Assembly (NCBI RefSeq): GCF_954871325.1
Contig: NC_088778.1
Coordinates: 14,287,666-14,351,665, forward strand
Direction of reading: 5' to 3'
DNA: 64,000 nucleotides
Origin: Gordionus sp. m RMFG-2023
Lineage: Eukaryota; Nematomorpha; Gordioida; Chordodea; Parachordodidae
The translations under genes were made by a program, and so were the position numbers. Positions 59,989-64,000 of the stretch are shown here, in pieces; within the stretch, counting starts at the first letter, position 1, and every line of letters starts with the position of its first letter. Under the pieces are notes generated by a model. That model worked only from the letters and a program-made list of their open reading frames with translations, was not told the origin of the DNA and did not search any database.

Positions 59989-60422
59989 CGGAGTATCGAA
60001 CCTTTTGATAACAGGATCGGTTCAGGTTCCAAAAAGAAATGATAAAAGTTTAGACTCGATACAGGAATTAAATAAGATTCAGATTCCTTCAGGTCAAAAA
60101 TCTTTACTGAAGGTTCATTAAGGTTCAAAATATTATTTTTATAAAGAGTATCTATATCGAGCTCTATAAATAATTTTAACTTTGTTTTATGATAAATATA
60201 TAAAAATAAAATACAATTTAAAGTTAACCCAGAATTATATTATCAATTTTTATTTGTATATAAAAATGTATAATTAAAATATCCTCCAATATATCTCCGA
60301 TTAAACTTGTTCTCTGTGCCGACAAATTATACTTCATTCCTGAAAACGATCTTTTGGCTAAAACCTTTGACAAGATAAAATTCGGGTCGCTTTTTTTTAT
60401 TAATCCGTTATGGTATCTATCA
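59989..60422 (-). pseudogene. hAT transposase C-terminal relic and element end
   Basis: On the minus strand 60350-60234 reads FSGMKYNLSAQRTSLIGD, ILEDILIIHFYIQIKID and a stop, the hAT dimerisation C-terminus. Toward 59989 there are AGGTTC/GAACCT words and a probable end read outward as CAGCGGAGTATCGAACC. It is related to the relic at 33819-34200. The 5' part is missing. Confidence 0.65.
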
Positions 60423-61436
60423 GTGCTGTAAACTTAAGGTCTGTAATGGACGGTTTATCAGGCAATATTTGAAAATTTTTTTAATCCGCCCGCCTAACAC
60501 GCCCATAGTTTTTAAAATAATATACCCGCCCTCCCTATAGTCTAAAATATTTACCTGCTTACCCCCCCCCCACCATTAATTTAAATTTTTTACCCGCCGG
60601 CCCATTATTTATAAAAAATTTTAACCCACGCCTCTCATATAAAATTTAAATAAACTCATTCTTTCAATTTTTTTAAGCATCTAACAAAAAAAATTCAGTT
60701 ATAGCACTACTTAGGAAATTGCTATATTAAGCATAAAAAAATATTCAATTTAAATCACGGATAAGGTATTTATTTGATCTAATAAAATATTTATGTATTA
60801 ATATAAAATTAAGAACTAAAAAAAACCTCTACTCAAGTGAGATATTTAAATAAAAAGTGATACATATAATAAATAAAAAATTTTTTAATTAATTGTTTAT
60901 AAATTGTAAACTTAAACTAAACTAAGTAGCCTAAAATCTTTCTAAATTATACAAAAACTCCTCATTTTAAGATTTTAATATTTTGTTATGTTGTCATTAG
61001 GTAATCCTCTCCTCTGTATCAGCCATATATTATTTATTATCTGTTGTAATTTAATTTTGAAGTGGATGCTATCTATCTATTTCATACATTGCATTTATAA
61101 TCTTTACAATTTAATAATCTTTAAAGGAATTATCTTTGCTTTTGGGGAAACTAATAGAATAAGATTTTGATTCACGTTGATGTTATATTCTTCCATGCAA
61201 ATCAAATCCAAAATATTTTCGATATATTTTTACCTAATTGTTTTCTTCCGACAACAATATTCTCAGATGTAGGTACTTTGGTATGAAATTTCTGGTAGCA
61301 TATTTTTTTTTGCTTACTTAAATGATTTTAAATAACAAATAAAAGTAGTAAATTTTTGACTCGCCAGACTCATAACCCCCACCCGATCACCTATTCTATA
61401 AAAATTTATAACCCGCTCGCCCGCCCAATTAGATGG
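60423..61436. mobile_element. Eroded hAT-like element with GCCCGCC end blocks
   Basis: Repeated CCGCCCGCCTAACACGCCC and TACCCGCCGGCCC blocks at 60480-60635 are mirrored by ACCCGCTCGCCCGCCC at 61405-61430. A minus-strand segment at about 61150-61300 (VPTSENIVVGRKQLGKNISK) vaguely resembles a hAT C-terminus. Borders and a TSD could not be set. Confidence 0.4.
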
Positions 61437-61439
61437 GCG

Positions 61440-61680
61440 AAAAAAAACGCGTTACTCTTTACGTTTGAAAAAAAACTCTTTACCTTGTGAAAAAAGGAAC
61501 ACGTTACTCGCTATTCAAGAAAAGTAACGGTTACTCTTTACTAAGCAAAATAAATATTATATATAAATTTTTTCTTCACAAATAATATATAAGAGAACTT
61601 TTTGTGTTTTTTTTTTATTTTTAACAACAATTGATTTTCAGAATTTTATCAGATAAATAAGAGCGCTTAGTGCTCAACAC
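61440..61680 (-). pseudogene. 3' fragment of the 54380-type hAT, inverted
   Basis: Read on the minus strand, this parallels 57446-57735: TGAAAATCAATTGTTGTTAA, then AAGAGTAACCGTTAC and AAAGAGTAACGCG words. At its 5' side, GTGTTGAGCACTAAGCGC encodes VLSTKRSYLSDK, which preserves the motif that the 55088 insertion interrupts in the other copy. Confidence 0.72.
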
Positions 61681-62376
61681 TAGCGATCTGCAACGCGCCT
61701 TAATTTTTTTAAGCCCGCCCGAACTTTTTTTAAAAAATTTGTCCTGCCCAGCCCGATCCTGATCGAAATTTTTTTTACAACAAAAATGTAATAAATTAAA
61801 TAAAAATGAAGAACTTTGGTGGTTGATTTAAATAAAAAACTCAGCTTAATTTTTTCTATAAAACAAAATATAATATATAATAAAATAAAAAATATATTTT
61901 CCATATTTTCTTTGAAAAAATTCGTTTATCATGACATGTTGTACTCATTATGGGATAGGGGGGGGGGGGTGAATCTTTTGTTTTCCTCTTGGTTAAACCT
62001 TTGGATGGATAATATCGATAACAAGCCTTTGACATAAAAGTATAATTATTTAAAATAGGTCTTTTCGTGGATACGTATACCGAACTTTTCGATAAAGTCT
62101 AGGGCCTTAAAGTTAGCGTAAGACAAAATATAAACAAATTAGTAGGAAGAGTCAGAACTATATTTGAAAATTTTACTTGATTCTTCGAGGACAAAGATAT
62201 CTACGGTTAAATAGAGATATGATCGACAAATGTTAAATTCCAGTAATGGGATTACCCCCTCAAAGAATTTAAAAAATTTATCAGAAACCATCGGTTCTAA
62301 TACCGTTGAGCCTTTAGTCATGGAATGGTTCTAGCCAATTTCAGTTCGCGTGGTTCACGATTCAAACAATACTCAC
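61681..62376. other. Mixed relics, no supported gene
   Basis: At 61684-61760, GATCTGCAACGCGCC and AAGCCCGCCCGAAC resemble a GGGCC-family hAT end without a clear partner. A poly-G tract lies at 61958-61969. Open frames here have no domains. Confidence 0.4.
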
Positions 62377-62625
62377 CAGAGACCTTCATGGGCCTTAATT
62401 TTTTGACCAAGCCCGGCCTAGGCCCGCACTAAAAAATTTTTTTTGGCCCAAGCCCGTTAGCAACTGTTTTAAATAATCTAAATTTAAATTTAATAATTTT
62501 AGGCCCAAGCCCAGCCTAATCCTATTTAAAAAAATTTTAAAAACCCATGCCCGGCCCAGACCCGCTATGAAATATGATATTAGGCCCATACTCGCCGCGG
62601 GCCGGCCCGGCCCATGAAATCTCTG
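62377..62625. mobile_element. hAT-type MITE, 249 bp, near-perfect TSD
   Basis: The left end is CAGAGACCTTCATGGGCC; read inward, the right end is CAGAGATTTCATGGGCCGGG. ATACTCAC (62369-62376) and ATACTCAT (62626-62633) agree at 7 of 8. GGCCC/GGGCC blocks alternate with A/T runs. The minus-strand frame 62395-62685 runs across the whole element and its flank, rich in Gly-Leu-Gly from the blocks; it is not a gene. Confidence 0.88.
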
Positions 62626-62633
62626 ATACTCAT

Positions 62634-63312
62634 CCTTTAAATCAACACTAATTTTACTATGTTTGCCAAAGATAGGAAAAATCAATGCCGCAATTTAACC
62701 TCAACCCAATTGCTATTATTGATTAGGAAAACACATTCCAATTTTCTTTTGTTATTTAAATAATGATAAAAAAAAATGGTTATTACATACAAATTGCTTA
62801 TTGTTATTGAATACAATTACGAACACATCTGAATAAATATCGATATAATATAAAAAAATATAATATTTATAATTTCAAAATATTATATTTGAAATCAATA
62901 ATTTAATCTACAAAGCTAAATATTATAATTTTTAATATTTCCGAAATTAAAATATCCGGATGCAAAATTAAAATTTTTTAAAAAAATATGAATTTAAATT
63001 TTACATAAAAATAATTTTTTTATGATATCTACTTGGTTTAAAATAAAATTTGAAATTTTATCATTATTAACCTTATTAATTTCTGTTGATCATTAATTAA
63101 GAAGAGCTGAACAAAATTCTGTTTATAATTTAAAGGATAATTTGTATGAATTGAACATTTACTAGAAGACAAATTTGGGAAGAAGATATTTGAACATTAA
63201 AAATTATTCATTTTCTAATTACTAATGTTAGAATACAAAATTCTCTTGGAATCTTATAAATATAGGATTTTTTATTATCCTTTTCTAGCAAACTTCCCAA
63301 ATTAGTAGTTAT
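62634..63312. other. 5' flank of GPCR copy B, similar to that of copy A
   Basis: Words such as ACATCTGAATAAATATCGAT (62825) and ATGTTAGAATACAAAATTCT (63225) parallel ACAACTGAATAAATATCAAT (43810) and ATGTTAGAATTCAAAATTGG (44143). The duplication therefore includes upstream DNA and presumably the promoter. Confidence 0.6.
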
Positions 63313-64000
63313 ATGTTTGCTAAGAAGTTATTCGATTTTATATCTGGCCTCTCCTACTCAACATACATGATAATGCTCATTATTTGCACGGATTATGGTT
63401 TCACGAATTCAGATTTCCAGTTTAACGATTCGAATATCATTGTTTTGGAAAATAGGTCTGTAAATTCTAAGATTTTGCATGTGACGAATGGCAACTACTT
63501 TCGGGCGAATGATAAACCATTTAAAGACGCCGTTGAAAAGAACTTACTTATAAAACCAAAGTCAACACGTTCTTTAAATGATTACCGAGGTGATAATCCA
63601 AGCTCATTCCAATTTGCCCTACAAAACATTTATCAGGGATACATTAAATTTTATGGCAAGAACGAATATAAAAGTATAATTGGTTTGTCGATACAGAAAG
63701 ACAATGTTCAGGATATTCGAAAAGAAATAAATAATAATTCTTTAGAAAAGTCTGATGAAGTACCCATCGAACATGGAATATATGTAAATGACCCAAAATT
63801 TAACTATCTTCTAGTCAATCCCCAACCCGATAACGTAGATACTTTTAAAACCCTTGACTTAAATACAATTAAGCCTTCTCACAAGGAATTAAAATTGAAC
63901 AAAACCAATAAGAAGACGAATAAAAATTACAAAATACACAAATTTTTACCAAGAGGATCTTCTCCTAATATCACCACCAAGTCACCATCTGATAATAGGG
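63313..64000 (+). CDS. Class A GPCR, first coding exon (copy B), cut by window end
   Basis: The open frame of 229 codons runs off the window. It aligns end to end with copy A: MFAKKLFDFISGLSYSTYMI against MFVLSLLDSILGISYSIYLI, LLIKPKSTRSLNDYRGDNP against VLIKPKFTRNLNDNQNNNP, then KSDEVPIEHG against YEKESIEHD, and KLNKTNKKTNKNYK against KWNKTKKKAKYKK. It thus repeats the hydrophobic leader and the long polar N-tail. TM1 should follow just past position 64000. The insertion of about 18 residues after the leader shows divergence, but the frame is intact, which argues for a used exon. The receptor class is inferred from copy A. Confidence 0.78.
   Translation, partial: MFAKKLFDFISGLSYSTYMIMLIICTDYGFTNSDFQFNDSNIIVLENRSVNSKILHVTNGNYFRANDKPFKDAVEKNLLIKPKSTRSLNDYRGDNPSSFQFALQNIYQGYIKFYGKNEYKSIIGLSIQKDNVQDIRKEINNNSLEKSDEVPIEHGIYVNDPKFNYLLVNPQPDNVDTFKTLDLNTIKPSHKELKLNKTNKKTNKNYKIHKFLPRGSSPNITTKSPSDNR

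Noticed and set aside
62395-62685. 96-codon minus-strand frame
   Set aside because: It spans a MITE and its flank; the Gly-Leu-rich stretch comes from GGGCC blocks.

Overview
This window is strongly AT-rich animal nuclear DNA. Two kinds of host gene point to a metazoan: a spliced TIMM50 gene (mitochondrial import receptor of the TIM23 complex) and two related 5' exons of a class A G-protein-coupled receptor. I cannot place the species. There is no rRNA, no convincing functional tRNA, no CRISPR array and no bacterial-style operon.

Most of the window is transposable elements, many nested, and several boundaries can be set to the base from target-site duplications (TSDs). (1) 20-3825 is a foldback-like element built of inverted tandem subrepeats, with a hAT element (728-2401) inside it. 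(2) 4080-9045 is a satellite split by a multi-exon, BED-finger hAT transposon (4464-8677, minus strand). (3) 10719-12738 is an old hAT. (4) 12899-17204 is a block holding a nearly intact RTE-like LINE and a truncated opposite-strand LINE, flanked by identical 26-bp direct repeats. Its right edge lies 65 bp upstream of the TIMM50 start codon.

(5) 17296-22299 is TIMM50, in eight exons. Its sixth intron holds a MULE-like element (19565-21236) and a tRNA-Thr-like relic. (6) 23084-43800 is a transposon graveyard: nested hATs, hAT MITEs, a MULE (30183-31581), a small gag-bearing LTR fossil (about 35580-37425), a long-TIR MITE (39112-39337) and a Tc1/mariner-like element (40935-42578). (7) 44232-45115 is GPCR first exon A. 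(8) 47829-62625 holds MULE and hAT relics, including a hAT with a perfect TSD inserted into the coding end of another hAT (55088-57445), several MITEs and a 15-bp minisatellite. (9) 63313-64000 is GPCR first exon B, cut by the window edge.

The host genes show no joint pathway. The unifying theme is repeated hAT and MULE insertion. Notable points are hAT transposases carrying small spliceosomal introns at positions shared between two diverged copies, a LINE block abutting TIMM50, and a duplicated GPCR first exon with no later GPCR exons recognised between the copies. Family names rest on motif recognition by eye; no database search was run.
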